DNA of 64,000 nt from Thermus hydrothermalis (GCF_022760925.1 NZ_JAKTNT010000004.1:1-64000); one strand, 5' to 3'; counted from the first letter of the stretch, positions 45,234 to 53,540 are shown. The notes: generated by a model from the sequence alone, not told the origin. Made by a program: numbers and translations.

Positions 45234-46894
45234 TAGTCCACCACCCGGAAGCCCAAGGCCTCCGCCCGCTCCACGAAGAACTGGATGTTTTCCCCTTTGA
45301 GCTCTCCCCCCAGGCTCTTGCGGTCAAAGGCCTCCTCCGCCGCCAGGATCATGGTTTCCGCCAGGCAGGCGGGGACCTGGTCCCGGGCGCCAAAGTGGAG
45401 GTCCAGGGTGGCCCAAGCCTCCCCGGGAAGCCGCACCACCCCCCCGGGGATGACCCGCACCCCCGGCACCTCCCTCACGGAGGGGTGGACGTCCGGGGGC
45501 ACCCCCTCATCGTAGATCCAGGCCCCGGGCTTCACGTGCTCGGGGTAGATGACGGGGTTGGGGTCGCTGGTGGCGGTGAAGACGAGGTCCGCCTCCCGGA
45601 TGGCCCCCACCTCGGTGCTCACCTGGATCTCGGGGGCTTCCCCTTTCCGCTCCAGGTTTTTCCTCAAGGTTTCCGCCGCCCGCCCAAGCCGTTCCAGGTC
45701 CCGCCCCACCAGGATGAGCCGGCCCACCAGGGGGGCGATCTGCCGGGCGATGCCGAAGGCCACCACCCCGTTGGCCCCCACCACGGCGGCGGTGGTGGCC
45801 TTTAGGTCCTTGCCGCTTTGGGCGAAGTGGGCGAGGATCTGGGGGATGGCCGCCTTTACCGTGCCAGCGGTGTAGGCGCCGCCGTTGGTCACCTGGATCC
45901 CCGGCACCGCCTCCTGCACCCTCTTCCCCTTCTCCCCCACCACGCTCCAAAAGGCCCCCAGGCCCACCACCGTGGCCCCAAGCTCCTGGGCGAGCCTCGC
46001 CCCCTGGATGGCCCGCCTCACGGCAAGCTCGGGCTTCCCCTTGATCTGGTGGGGCAGGAGGGGGGCGGAGATCAGGTGGCAGAGCACCTCCCGCCCGTCC
46101 GCCGTCTTCACCCCGCGCACCTCCCCCACCTTCATGGGGCGGAAGCGCTCCGCAAGCCCCTCTATCCACTCCTTTCGCAGAAGCCCCAGGCGCACCAAGG
46201 GCCTAAGCCAGCGGAACCGGGGGCTTTGCCAAAAATCCTCTAGGGTAAGGGGGTGGATGAGGAAGGCGCAGACCACCTGCTTTTCCGAGGGGAGGGGCAA
46301 GGGGTTTCCCAGCTTGGGCTCGGTGCCCTCGAGGATCCGGCCCAGGTTCTCCTTGTAGCGCCAAAGGGCGAGGAGAAGGAGCCCCCAGGCGAGAAGCCTT
46401 TCCACCCCGCCCCACCCCCCGAGGAACCCCGCCAAGACGAGGCCCAAGGGAAGCCCCAAAGCCCCCAAGGAGGCGTAGCCCGTGAGGGCGTAAAGGGCAA
46501 GCCCCAGGGCCACGGGCACCATCCCCAAGGCGGGGGGCAAGGGAAGCCCCGCCACGATGCCCAAGAGGACCCCGGCCCCCTTGGCCCGAAGCGGCCAAGG
46601 GTCGCGCAGGAAAAGGGGGTAGAGGTGGCCCAGGTAGGCCGCCATCGCCAGAAGGAGAAGCTCCGCCAGGGAAAGCCCGAGGGCGCGCCCCAAGAGGAGG
46701 GGGAGGTACCCCTTCAAGAAGTCCAGGGCAAAGGCCAGGAGGGTAAACCCTATACCTAGGCGCCTAACGGCGTTTTCCAGACCCAAGGTGTAGGGGCTTG
46801 CCGTGCGCAGGTCTACCCCCCGCCGCCGGGCGAGCCAGTACCCCAAAGGAAGCGCCCCCACCGCGTATGCCAAGGGAAGCAAGAAGGCGGTCAT
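45233..46894 (-). CDS. Fusion: degenerate PlsY-like membrane domain plus acyl-ACP-reductase (AAR)-like dehydrogenase
   Basis: 553 residues. Residues 1-196 have six helices and a PlsY outline: ALPLGYWLARRRGVDLR, GHLYPLFLR and WRYKENLGRILEGTEPKLG. The GSGNxGATN box is replaced by ASPYTLGLENA and FKGGKGVAT by LRAKGAGVLLG. Residues 205-553 resemble cyanobacterial aldehyde-forming acyl-ACP reductase (COG5322-like): RLAQELGATVVGLGAFWSV, NAD(P)-binding VVGANGVVAFGIARQ (about 371-385) and PACLAETM, whose Cys510 aligns with the AAR catalytic Cys as I remember it. Suggested role: membrane-bound reduction of an acyl donor to fatty aldehyde for unusual lipids. Overlaps mqnB by 1 nt and the exporter gene by 4 nt. 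Confidence 0.7.
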   Translation of the reverse strand: MTAFLLPLAYAVGALPLGYWLARRRGVDLRTASPYTLGLENAVRRLGIGFTLLAFALDFLKGYLPLLLGRALGLSLAELLLLAMAAYLGHLYPLFLRDPWPLRAKGAGVLLGIVAGLPLPPALGMVPVALGLALYALTGYASLGALGLPLGLVLAGFLGGWGGVERLLAWGLLLLALWRYKENLGRILEGTEPKLGNPLPLPSEKQVVCAFLIHPLTLEDFWQSPRFRWLRPLVRLGLLRKEWIEGLAERFRPMKVGEVRGVKTADGREVLCHLISAPLLPHQIKGKPELAVRRAIQGARLAQELGATVVGLGAFWSVVGEKGKRVQEAVPGIQVTNGGAYTAGTVKAAIPQILAHFAQSGKDLKATTAAVVGANGVVAFGIARQIAPLVGRLILVGRDLERLGRAAETLRKNLERKGEAPEIQVSTEVGAIREADLVFTATSDPNPVIYPEHVKPGAWIYDEGVPPDVHPSVREVPGVRVIPGGVVRLPGEAWATLDLHFGARDQVPACLAETMILAAEEAFDRKSLGGELKGENIQFFVERAEALGFRVVD

Positions 46895-47355
46895 CGCAGG
46901 TAGTTTAGCCCGGCCACCGCTCCCCCGGTGAGGAGGAGGACGATAAGCCCTGCGGCCAGGACCCCCAAGGAAATGGCCAAGAAGGCGTAGCGCCGCCTAA
47001 GCCCGAGCACCACGGCGAGGACCGCCCCGCTCCAGGCCCCGGTGCCGGGAAGGGGCACGGCCACGAAGAGGAAAAGGCCCAAAGCGCCGAGCCTTTGCAC
47101 CTGCTCTTCCCCCTTTAGCCGAACCCGGGCCTCGAGGGCCCGCCAGAGCCGGGCAAAGAAGGGGTGGCGGGTGATTAGGCCCACCGCCCAGGGCAGGAGG
47201 GCCAGGGCCACGGGGGCCACCAAGAGGTTGCCGAGAAGGCTCAAGAGAAAAGCCTCCCACGGGGGAAGCCCCAAGGCTACCCCCAAGGGGATCGCCCCCC
47301 TTAGCTCCACCACGGGCAGGGCGGCCACCAAGACCACGTAAAGCTCAGGCGGCAT
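46891..47355 (-). CDS. Small multidrug-export-like membrane protein (PF06695-type)
   Basis: 154 residues, four to five helices. VVLVAALPVVELRGAIPLGVALGL and VPLPGTGAWSGAVLAVVLGL are the two conserved blocks of the 'Sm_multidrug_ex' family (reported in parts: LPVVELRGAIPLGVA and VPLPGTGAWSGAV). True substrate unknown despite the family name. ATG 47355 lies only 4 nt beyond the T-run of the rplT terminator, so it is expressed either by read-through or from an unseen start. 4-nt overlap with the fusion gene. Confidence 0.8.
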   Translation of the reverse strand: MPPELYVVLVAALPVVELRGAIPLGVALGLPPWEAFLLSLLGNLLVAPVALALLPWAVGLITRHPFFARLWRALEARVRLKGEEQVQRLGALGLFLFVAVPLPGTGAWSGAVLAVVLGLRRRYAFLAISLGVLAAGLIVLLLTGGAVAGLNYLR

Positions 47356-47359
47356 GGTC

Positions 47360-47397
47360 AAAAAAAGCGCCCTGCCAGGAAGCCTCCCGCAGGGCGC
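47360..47397 (-). terminator. Terminator of the rpmI-rplT transcript, abutting the next start codon
   Basis: Stem GCGCCCTGC/GCAGGGCGC (47367-47375 with 47389-47397), followed on the minus strand by TTTTTTT, GACC and the ATG at 47355. Confidence 0.85.
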
Positions 47398-47410
47398 CAA
47401 GGGGCACGCT

Positions 47411-47773
47411 TTAGGCCGAGGCCCGGGCGGCCTTGGCCCTTTCCACGAGCTCGGCAAAGGCCTGGGGCTCCCGCACCGCCAGATCCGCCAAGACCTTGCG
47501 GTCCAGCTCCACCCCCGCCTTCTTCAGGCCGTGGATGAAGGAGGAGTAGTTGAGCCCGTGCTGGCGGCAAGCGGCGTTGATGCGCACGATCCAGAGCTTG
47601 CGGAAATCCCGCTTCTTCCGCTTGCGGTGGGCGTAGGCGTAGTTCCCAGCGGCGAAGAGGGTTTCCCGGGCCTTGCGCACGCTCTTGGAGCGAAGGCCCC
47701 AGTAGCCCTTGGCGAGCTTCAGAATCTTCTTGTGCTTCCTGCGGCGGACAACCCCGGTTTTGGCGCGCGGCAT
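47411..47773 (-). CDS. rplT: 50S ribosomal protein L20
   Basis: 120 residues, basic. [25 protein letters not shown] start and [20 protein letters not shown] are diagnostic. Binds 23S rRNA early in 50S assembly and in many bacteria represses its own operon through the mRNA leader. It follows rpmI by 12 nt with GAGGTAGAGG upstream. Followed by a strong terminator. Confidence 0.98.
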   Translation of the reverse strand: MPRAKTGVVRRRKHKKILKLAKGYWGLRSKSVRKARETLFAAGNYAYAHRKRKKRDFRKLWIVRINAACRQHGLNYSSFIHGLKKAGVELDRKVLADLAVREPQAFAELVERAKAARASA

Positions 47774-47785
47774 CCTCTACCTCCT

Positions 47786-47983
47786 TTACGCGTAGGGGAG
47801 AAGGAGCTTGATCCGCTCCGCCTCGGGCTTGGCCAGGGTGAACTTCCGCCCCTTCTGCCGGATCTCCTTACCGGACTTGTGCCAGTTGAGGTGCCGCTTG
47901 CCCGTCTTCATGGCCACCACCTTGCCCGAAGCGGTCACCTTTACCCGCTTCTTGGCGCCCTTATGGGTCTTCATCTTCGGCAT
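47786..47983 (-). CDS. rpmI: 50S ribosomal protein L35
   Basis: 65 residues, highly basic: [22 protein letters not shown], reported here as [18 protein letters not shown], then [22 protein letters not shown]. Normal order infC-rpmI-rplT. Ribosome site GGCAGGAGG lies 7 nt before the ATG. Confidence 0.98.
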   Translation of the reverse strand: MPKMKTHKGAKKRVKVTASGKVVAMKTGKRHLNWHKSGKEIRQKGRKFTLAKPEAERIKLLLPYA

Positions 47984-48049
47984 ACGCTTCCTCCTGCCCT
48001 TGGGAAGCGCCCCTAGAAGGGGTCTTGAGGGCTCCCCAAAAGCCTTCCC

Positions 48050-48078
48050 ACTATACCAAGGGAAACGCCCTCCGTCTA
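48050..48078 (-). promoter_or_regulatory. Internal promoter and folded leader of rpmI-rplT
   Basis: TAGACG (48073-48078), 17-bp spacer, TATAGT (48050-48055); the infC stop TAG is the first part of the -35. In the leader, CCCTTGG (48056-48062) can pair with CCAAGGG (47997-48003) next to the rpmI ribosome site, and CCCCTTCTAGGGG forms a local hairpin, a layout that would suit L20 feedback. Confidence 0.45.
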
Positions 48079-48591
48079 GGCGGACACCTTGGCGGGGGCC
48101 AGGAGCATGTTCATGTCCCGGCCCAAGAGCTCGGGCTTCATCTCCACCACGGCAAGGCCCTTGAGGTCCTCGGCCACGCGGTTCAAAAGCCTTTCCCCAA
48201 GCTCGGGGTGGCTCATCTCCCGCCCCCGGAACATGATGGTGACCTTGACCTTGTGCCCCTCCTCCAGGAAGCGCTTGATATGGTTGAGCTTGGTCTGATA
48301 GTCGTGGTCGTCAATCTTGACCCGGAACTTGATGGACTTGACCTCGGTGCGCTTGGCCTTCTTCCGGGCCTCCTTCTCCGCCACCTGCTGCTCGTAGCGC
48401 CACTTGGAGTAGTCCATGATGCGGGCCACGGGCGGGTCGGCGGTGGGGCCCACCAGGACCAGGTCCAGGTCCTGCTCCTCTGCAAGGCGCAGGGCCTCCC
48501 GCGTGTCCATGATGCCGAGCTGTTGCCCATCGGGTCCGATGACCCTCACCTGTTTGGCGCGGATGCGTTCGTTTACCAGGTACTCCTTTAT
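48076..48591 (-). CDS. infC: Translation initiation factor IF-3, AUA start codon
   Basis: 171 residues. Conserved N-terminus (K)[20 protein letters not shown], linker [21 protein letters not shown], and C-terminal [19 protein letters not shown]. The reading frame is closed by TAG directly before codon ATA at 48591, and the family N-terminus YLVNERIR lies downstream of it. No ATG, GTG or TTG is available until the GTG at 48549, which would remove the conserved segment. AGGAGG sits 8 nt before ATA, so ATA is the start. Rare start codons let IF-3 repress its own synthesis. Confidence 0.95.
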   Translation of the reverse strand: MKEYLVNERIRAKQVRVIGPDGQQLGIMDTREALRLAEEQDLDLVLVGPTADPPVARIMDYSKWRYEQQVAEKEARKKAKRTEVKSIKFRVKIDDHDYQTKLNHIKRFLEEGHKVKVTIMFRGREMSHPELGERLLNRVAEDLKGLAVVEMKPELLGRDMNMLLAPAKVSA

Positions 48592-48604
48592 CTACACCAC
48601 CTCC

Positions 48605-48641
48605 TAGCCCGCAGGGCCTTGGCCTCTTCCTGTGCGGGCTA
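48605..48641 (-). promoter_or_regulatory. infC leader stem-loop
   Basis: TAGCCCGCA/TGCGGGCTA, a perfect 9-bp stem with a 19-nt loop, ends immediately before the AGGAGG ribosome site of infC (shared AGG). Possible translational operator. Confidence 0.5.
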
Positions 48642-48670
48642 AGGGCAGTCTAGCAGGAAGCCTTCCCCAC

Positions 48671-48676
48671 TACAAT
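48671..48676 (+). promoter_or_regulatory. -10 box of leaderless enoyl-CoA hydratase gene
   Basis: TACAAT, then GGGGGC (6 nt), then ATG 48683. Confidence 0.5.
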
Positions 48677-48682
48677 GGGGGC

Positions 48683-49447
48683 ATGGTCCAGGTGGAACGC
48701 GGGCGGGTCTACCGCCTTTACCTCAATGACCCCGAGCGGCGAAACCCCCTCTCCCCCGCCATGGTGGAGGGCCTCCTGAAGGCCCTAGGGGAAGCGGAGG
48801 AAGACCCCGAGGCCAAGGCGGTGGTCCTCACCGGGAAAGGCCAGGCCTTTAGCGCTGGGGCGGACCTGGCTTTTCTGGAAAGGGTCACGGAGATGGGGGC
48901 GGAGGAAAACTACCGCCACTCCCTTTCCCTCATGCGCCTCTTTCACCGCCTCTACACCTTCCCCAAGCCCACGGTGGCGGCGGTGAACGGCCCGGCGGTG
49001 GCGGGCGGGGCCGGGCTTGCCACCGCCTGCGACCTCGTGGTCATGGACGAGGGGGCCAAGCTGGGCTACACCGAGGTCAAGATCGGCTTCGTGGCCGCCC
49101 TGGTTTCCGTGATCCTGGTGCGGGCCGTGGGGGAAAAGGTGGCGAAGGACCTCCTCCTCACGGGGCGCCTCGTGGGGGCGGAAGAGGCCCGGGCCCTAGG
49201 GCTCGCAAACCGCATAAGCCCTCCCGGGAAGGCCCTGGAGGAGGCGGTGGCCCTGGCGGAGGAGGTGGCGCAAAACGCCCCCACCTCCTTGCGCCTCACC
49301 AAGGAGCTTTTGCTCGCCCTGCCGGGGATGGGCCTCGAGGACGGCTTCCGCCTCGCCGCCTTGGCCAACGCCTGGGTGCGGGAAACCGGGGATCTCAAGG
49401 AGGGCATCCGCGCCTTTTTTGAGAAGAGAAAGCCCCGCTTCTCGTAG
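48683..49447 (+). CDS. Enoyl-CoA hydratase/isomerase family protein
   Basis: Crotonase-fold enzyme acting on acyl-CoA esters; exact reaction uncertain. Oxyanion-hole stretches GQAFSAGADLAFLERV and NGPAVAGGAGLATACDLVV; LGYTEVKIGFVAALVSVIL contains the Glu commonly used in catalysis. 254 residues. The C-terminal FEKRKPRFS fits typical 'F.ekR.p.f'. Alternatives are beta-oxidation hydratase, PaaG-type isomerase or methylglutaconyl-CoA hydratase. The TAG stop is the first half of the glnS -10 box. Confidence 0.88.
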   Translation: MVQVERGRVYRLYLNDPERRNPLSPAMVEGLLKALGEAEEDPEAKAVVLTGKGQAFSAGADLAFLERVTEMGAEENYRHSLSLMRLFHRLYTFPKPTVAAVNGPAVAGGAGLATACDLVVMDEGAKLGYTEVKIGFVAALVSVILVRAVGEKVAKDLLLTGRLVGAEEARALGLANRISPPGKALEEAVALAEEVAQNAPTSLRLTKELLLALPGMGLEDGFRLAALANAWVRETGDLKEGIRAFFEKRKPRFS

Positions 49448-49450
49448 ACT
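49445..49450 (+). promoter_or_regulatory. -10 box of leaderless glnS promoter, fused to the upstream stop codon
   Basis: TAGACT starts with the hydratase stop TAG and is followed by TGGGTT (6 nt) and ATG 49457. Confidence 0.5.
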
Positions 49451-49456
49451 TGGGTT

Positions 49457-51103
49457 ATGGGCCTCGTCCCCGAGTGCTTCATCACCGAGATCGTGGAGCG
49501 GGACCTCAAGGAGGGAAAGTACCCTAAGCTCCTCACCCGCTTTCCCCCCGAACCCAACGGCTACCTGCACATCGGCCACGCCCGGAGCATCCTCCTCAAC
49601 TTCGGCCTCGCCCTGGACTATGGTGGGGAGTGCAACCTCCGCTACGACGACACCAACCCGGAAACGGAGAAGGAGGAGTACGCCCGGGCCATTGAGGAGG
49701 ACGTGCGCTGGCTCGGGTTCACGCCGAACCGCATCCTCTACGCCTCGGACTACTTTGAAACGATGTACGAATGCGCCCTGGTCCTCATCCGAGAGGGCAA
49801 GGCCTACGTGGACGACCTTTCCGAGGAGGAGATGAGCGCCCTCAGGGCCGAGGGCAAGCCGAGCCCCTACCGGGAGCGGAGCGTGGAGGAGAACCTGGAG
49901 CTCTTTGAGAGGATGCGCCGGGGGGAGTTCCCCACGGGAAGCCGGGTCCTGAGGGCCAAGATTGACCCCGCCCATCCCAACTTCAAGCTCCGGGACCCGG
50001 TGCTTTACCGCATCGTCCACGCCCCCCACTACCACGCCGGGGACCGGTGGGTCATCTACCCCATGTACGACTACGCCCACCCCCTCGAGGACTTCATTGA
50101 GGGCGTGACCCACTCCCTCTGCACCCTGGAGTTTGAGAACAACCGGGCGGTCTACGACTGGGTCATTGAGAACCTCAAGGGGAAGTGCGGCCTGCCCCTC
50201 GCCCCCAGGCCCCACCAGTACGAGTTCGCCCGGCTGGACCTGAGCCACACGGTCCTCTCCAAGCGCAAGCTCATCCGGCTGGTGGAGGGGGGGTACGTTT
50301 CGGGCTGGGACGACCCCAGGCTTCCCACCTTAAGGGCGCTTAGGCGGCGGGGGGTGCGGCCCGAGGCCATCCTGGAGTTCGTTCGCCGCACGGGGATTTC
50401 CCGCAACGAGGCCCTCATTGAGATGGACCTCTTTGAGGAGGTGGTGCGGGACGACTTGAACCCCATCGCCCCCCGGGTCCTGGGGGTGGTGGAGCCCCTA
50501 AAGGTCCTCCTCACCAACTACCAGGGGGAGGAGTGGCTCGAGGCCCCCTACTGGCCCCGGGACATCCCCAAGGAGGGTACCCGTCCCCTGCCCTTTTCCC
50601 CCGAGCTTTACATTGAGCGCACGGACTTTGCCCTCAACCCCCCCAAGGGCTGGAAGCGGTTCGCCCCCGGGCAGCGGGTGCGCCTCCGCCACGCCTACGT
50701 GATAGAGCTGGAGGACGTGGTGGAGGAAGGGGGCGAGGTGAAGCTCCTCAAGGCCCGCATCGTCCCCGGGACCCTGGGGGCCAACCCGGAGGACGGGGTC
50801 AAGCCCAAGGGGGTGATCCACTGGGTTTCCGCCCGCCACGCCCTGCCCGTGGAGTTCCGCCTCTACAACCGCCTCTTCCTCACCAAGGACCCGGAGGAGG
50901 GCGGGGACTTCCTGAAGAACCTGAACCCCGAGGCCCTGGTGGTCAGGCATGGCTTCGTGGAGCCGAGCCTCGCCCAAAACCCCAAGGACACCCGCTACCA
51001 GTTGGAGCGGCTGGGCTACTTCTGGCAAGACCCTGTGGACTCGAGGCCCGGGGCCCTGGTCCTAAACCGCATCGTCCCCCTCAAGGAGGGGTACAAGGCC
51101 TAA
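49457..51103 (+). CDS. glnS: Glutaminyl-tRNA synthetase
   Basis: Class I synthetase charging tRNA-Gln directly. RFPPEPNGYLHIGHARSILLNF with HIGH at 38-41, DDTNPETEKEEY, and the KMSKS equivalent VLSKRKL near 266. The C-terminal anticodon-binding beta-barrels start about residue 340. Numerous GlnRS-specific sequences (for example YDYAHPLEDFIEGVTHSLCTLEF, shortened here) separate it from GluRS. 548 residues, no extra GatB-like tail. Its stop overlaps a convergent gene by 4 nt. Confidence 0.96.
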   Translation: MGLVPECFITEIVERDLKEGKYPKLLTRFPPEPNGYLHIGHARSILLNFGLALDYGGECNLRYDDTNPETEKEEYARAIEEDVRWLGFTPNRILYASDYFETMYECALVLIREGKAYVDDLSEEEMSALRAEGKPSPYRERSVEENLELFERMRRGEFPTGSRVLRAKIDPAHPNFKLRDPVLYRIVHAPHYHAGDRWVIYPMYDYAHPLEDFIEGVTHSLCTLEFENNRAVYDWVIENLKGKCGLPLAPRPHQYEFARLDLSHTVLSKRKLIRLVEGGYVSGWDDPRLPTLRALRRRGVRPEAILEFVRRTGISRNEALIEMDLFEEVVRDDLNPIAPRVLGVVEPLKVLLTNYQGEEWLEAPYWPRDIPKEGTRPLPFSPELYIERTDFALNPPKGWKRFAPGQRVRLRHAYVIELEDVVEEGGEVKLLKARIVPGTLGANPEDGVKPKGVIHWVSARHALPVEFRLYNRLFLTKDPEEGGDFLKNLNPEALVVRHGFVEPSLAQNPKDTRYQLERLGYFWQDPVDSRPGALVLNRIVPLKEGYKA

Positions 51104-51528
51104 AGCCCCAGGCTTAGGCCCAAGGCCGCCCCCACCCCGAAGCCCTGGGTGGGGGTTAGGTAGTAGGTGGGGTGAACCTCCAGGTAGGCCCCGAGGAGGG
51201 GGAGGGGCAGGTTGAGCCAGGTGCCCAAGACCGCCCGCACGCCCCCCTGGCCCCGGGTGTCCCCGGGGTAGCTTAAGGCGGGCCCCGTGCCGTAGAAGCT
51301 CCCCAGGCCCAGGTAGAGGTCGGTGAGGGGAAGCTTGAGGAGGAGGTCCACCCCACCCCCCAGGACCTCGAGGCCCACCCCCCCGTAGACCCGCCCCTCC
51401 GCCAAAAAAGGCACCAGGGCGAAGCGCACGCCCCCTTGCACGCCGAAGGGGCTACCCAGGCTCACCTCCGCCCGCTGGGCTAGCCCCAAGGCCAAAAGAA
51501 CCCCAAGTAGCGCCAAAGCCCTACGCAC
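51100..51528 (-). CDS. Predicted exported beta-rich protein, function unknown
   Basis: 142 residues. Signal peptide (RRALALLGVLLALGLAQ, cleavage after about 17), followed by glycine-rich alternating beta segments such as GSPFGVQGGVRFALVPF, VYGGVGLEVLGGGVDLLLK and FGVGAALGLSLGL. It looks like a small outer-membrane or periplasmic beta structure. No named family. GTG start at 51528 overlaps the upstream gene by 8 nt. Confidence 0.6.
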   Translation of the reverse strand: MRRALALLGVLLALGLAQRAEVSLGSPFGVQGGVRFALVPFLAEGRVYGGVGLEVLGGGVDLLLKLPLTDLYLGLGSFYGTGPALSYPGDTRGQGGVRAVLGTWLNLPLPLLGAYLEVHPTYYLTPTQGFGVGAALGLSLGL

Positions 51529-51832
51529 GCCGCACCTCCTCTAAGAGCTCCGCCACCTTGGCCACCTGGGCCCGGTGCACCCCGGGCCGGTAGTCCACCA
51601 TGACCGCCTCCACCTTGAGCATCCCCAAGGCCCTGAGGAAGGCCTCCTTTAGGGCCCTGCTTTCCAAAGGGCTCACCCGCATGCCCAGATGCGGATGGTG
51701 GGCGAGAAAGGCCTCGGCCAGTTCCCGGCGCGTCCAGATGCCGGAAAGCCTCTGGCCCAGGGCCTCCACCACCAGGTGCTCCCCCGGCTCCCCTTCCAAC
51801 ACGTACCAGACCCCGGAAAGCTCGGGCTCCAC
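51521..51832 (-). CDS. Hypothetical protein, divergent from tlyA
   Basis: 103 residues from GTG 51832: starts VEPELSGVWYVLEGEPGEH, later HHPHLGMRVSPLESRALK and ends VAKVAELLEEVRRA. Mixed alpha/beta, no membrane segment. Not recognised. A longer reading would cross the tlyA gene on the other strand. The start is supported by TATTAT exactly 6 nt upstream, a box shared with tlyA. It overlaps the exported-protein gene by 8 nt. Confidence 0.6.
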   Translation of the reverse strand: MEPELSGVWYVLEGEPGEHLVVEALGQRLSGIWTRRELAEAFLAHHPHLGMRVSPLESRALKEAFLRALGMLKVEAVMVDYRPGVHRAQVAKVAELLEEVRRA

Positions 51833-51838
51833 GGGTAG

Positions 51839-51844
51839 ATAATA
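51839..51844. promoter_or_regulatory. Shared core of a divergent leaderless promoter pair
   Basis: ATAATA (TATTAT on the minus strand) lies exactly 6 nt from each of the two GTG start codons (51832 minus, 51851 plus); start codons are separated by 18 bp only. Confidence 0.55.
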
Positions 51845-51850
51845 CCTTCC

Positions 51851-52558
51851 GTGCGCCTGGACCGGTACCTGGTGGAAAAGGGCCTTGCGGAAAGCCGGGA
51901 GAAGGCCAAAGCCCTCATCGCCCAGGGCAAGGTTCTTGTGGAGGGCAAGGTGGTGGCGAAGCCCGCCTTCCCTGTGCCCGAAGGGGCCCGGGTGGAGGTC
52001 CTGGAAGAGGCCCGCTACGTGAGCCGGGGTGCCTACAAGCTCCTGGGGGCCCTGGAGGCCTTTCCCTTGGAGGTGGCGGGCAAGGTGGCGGCGGACCTGG
52101 GGGCGAGCACGGGAGGCTTCACCCAGGTGCTCTTGGAAAGGGGGGCGAGGCGGGTCTACGCCGTGGACGTGGGGAAAGGGCAACTCCACCCCACCTTGCG
52201 CCAGGACCCCCGGGTGGTGAGCCTCGAGAAGCAGGACGCCCGCACCCTCCACCTCCCCGAGCCCGTGGACTTCTTGGTCATGGACGTGTCCTTCATCTCC
52301 TCCACCCTCCTCCTGCCCAAGGTCTTGGACCTTCTCAAGCCCGGGGGGGACGCCTTGGTCCTGGTCAAGCCCCAGTTTGAGCTCTGGCCTGGAGCCCACA
52401 AGGGGGTGGTGCGGGAGGAGGCCCTAAGGCGAGAGGCCCTCCGCCGGGTGCGGGAGAAGGCGGAAGCCTTGGGCTTCCGGGTGCTCGGGGAAAAGGAAAG
52501 CCCCCTCCCGGGCAAGGAGGGAAACCGGGAGGTCTGGCTTTGGCTCAGGCGCCCTTAA
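51851..52558 (+). CDS. tlyA: TlyA-family rRNA (cytidine-2'-O)-methyltransferase
   Basis: 235 residues. N-terminal S4 RNA-binding domain ([22 protein letters not shown], shortened: [17 protein letters not shown]), then FtsJ/RrmJ-like methyltransferase with [20 protein letters not shown] as SAM motif I (about 81-100) and [14 protein letters not shown]. Catalytic K-D-K-E-like residues are in place (LVKPQFEL). TlyA modifies C1920 of 23S and sometimes C1409 of 16S rRNA, with effects on capreomycin susceptibility. GTG start. Confidence 0.9.
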   Translation: MRLDRYLVEKGLAESREKAKALIAQGKVLVEGKVVAKPAFPVPEGARVEVLEEARYVSRGAYKLLGALEAFPLEVAGKVAADLGASTGGFTQVLLERGARRVYAVDVGKGQLHPTLRQDPRVVSLEKQDARTLHLPEPVDFLVMDVSFISSTLLLPKVLDLLKPGGDALVLVKPQFELWPGAHKGVVREEALRREALRRVREKAEALGFRVLGEKESPLPGKEGNREVWLWLRRP

Positions 52559-53540
52559 GCCATTCCTCGGCGATCTGCACGGCGTTGAGGGCGGCCCCCT
52601 TCAGGAGCTGGTCCCCCACCACGAAGAAGTCCAGGCCGTTCTCAAAGGCGAGGCTTTGGCGGATCCGCCCCACCTCCACGTCCCACTTGTGGCTGGCGGT
52701 GAGGGGCATGGGGTAGCGCTTGGCCAAAGGCTCGTCCACCACCTCCACCCCGGGGGCCTGCCGCAGGACCTCCCGCGCCGCCTCGGGGGTGACGGGCTCG
52801 GCGAACTCCACGCTCACCGCCTCCGCGTGCGCCCTAAGGGTGGGTACCCGCACGGCGGTGGCGCTGATGCGGATGGACTCGTCCCCGAAGATCTTGTGGG
52901 TTTCCCACACCACCTTCATCTCCTCCCGGGTGTAGCCGTTTTCCTGGAAGGTGTCTATGTGGGGGATGACGTTGAAGGGAAGGGGGTGGGCGAAGACCTG
53001 GGCCTCTGGCGTCTCCCCGTGGAGATAGCGGTGGGTTTCCCTTAGAAGCTCCTCCATCCCCTTCGCCCCCGCCCCCGAGGCCGCCTGGTAGGTGGCCACG
53101 ATAACCCGCTTGGCCCGGAAGGCCCGGTGCAGGGGCCAAAGGGCCATGGCCAGGATGGCGGTGGTGCAGTTGGGGTTGGCGATGATCCCCTGGTGGCGGA
53201 AGATGGCCTCCCGGTTCACCTCGGGCACCACCAGGGGCACCCAGGGCTCGTAGCGGAAGGCGCTGGAGTTGTCCACCACCACCGCACCCCCCTCCACCCA
53301 AAGGGGGGCGAGGGCCTTGGAAAGGGCCCCGCCGGCGCTCGCCAGGACGATATCGGCGGGCAAGGGGCCTTCCGGCAAGGGCTCCACGGGGATTTCCTCC
53401 CCCCTGAAGGCCAGGCGCTTCCCGGCGGAGCGGGGGGAGGCGTAGAGCCTAAGGTCGCTTAGGGGAAAGTTGCGGGCCTCGAGGACCTTCAGGATCTCCT
53501 GCCCCACGGCCCCCGTGGCCCCCACCACGGCTACCCTCAT
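52545..53540 (-). CDS. asd: Aspartate-semialdehyde dehydrogenase
   Basis: NADPH-dependent reduction of aspartyl phosphate, a branch point to lysine/DAP, threonine and methionine. [20 protein letters not shown] start, [18 protein letters not shown], catalytic Cys in [15 protein letters not shown] (about residue 128), and [19 protein letters not shown] with the catalytic His region. 331 residues from ATG 53540; an in-frame ATG three codons earlier is possible. Convergent 14-nt overlap with tlyA. Lies 13 nt behind glyS. Confidence 0.95.
   Translation of the reverse strand: MRVAVVGATGAVGQEILKVLEARNFPLSDLRLYASPRSAGKRLAFRGEEIPVEPLPEGPLPADIVLASAGGALSKALAPLWVEGGAVVVDNSSAFRYEPWVPLVVPEVNREAIFRHQGIIANPNCTTAILAMALWPLHRAFRAKRVIVATYQAASGAGAKGMEELLRETHRYLHGETPEAQVFAHPLPFNVIPHIDTFQENGYTREEMKVVWETHKIFGDESIRISATAVRVPTLRAHAEAVSVEFAEPVTPEAAREVLRQAPGVEVVDEPLAKRYPMPLTASHKWDVEVGRIRQSLAFENGLDFFVVGDQLLKGAALNAVQIAEEWLKGA

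Noticed and set aside
48549-48549. GTG start for infC
   Set aside because: It would remove the conserved [11 protein letters not shown] segment, and no ribosome site precedes it.
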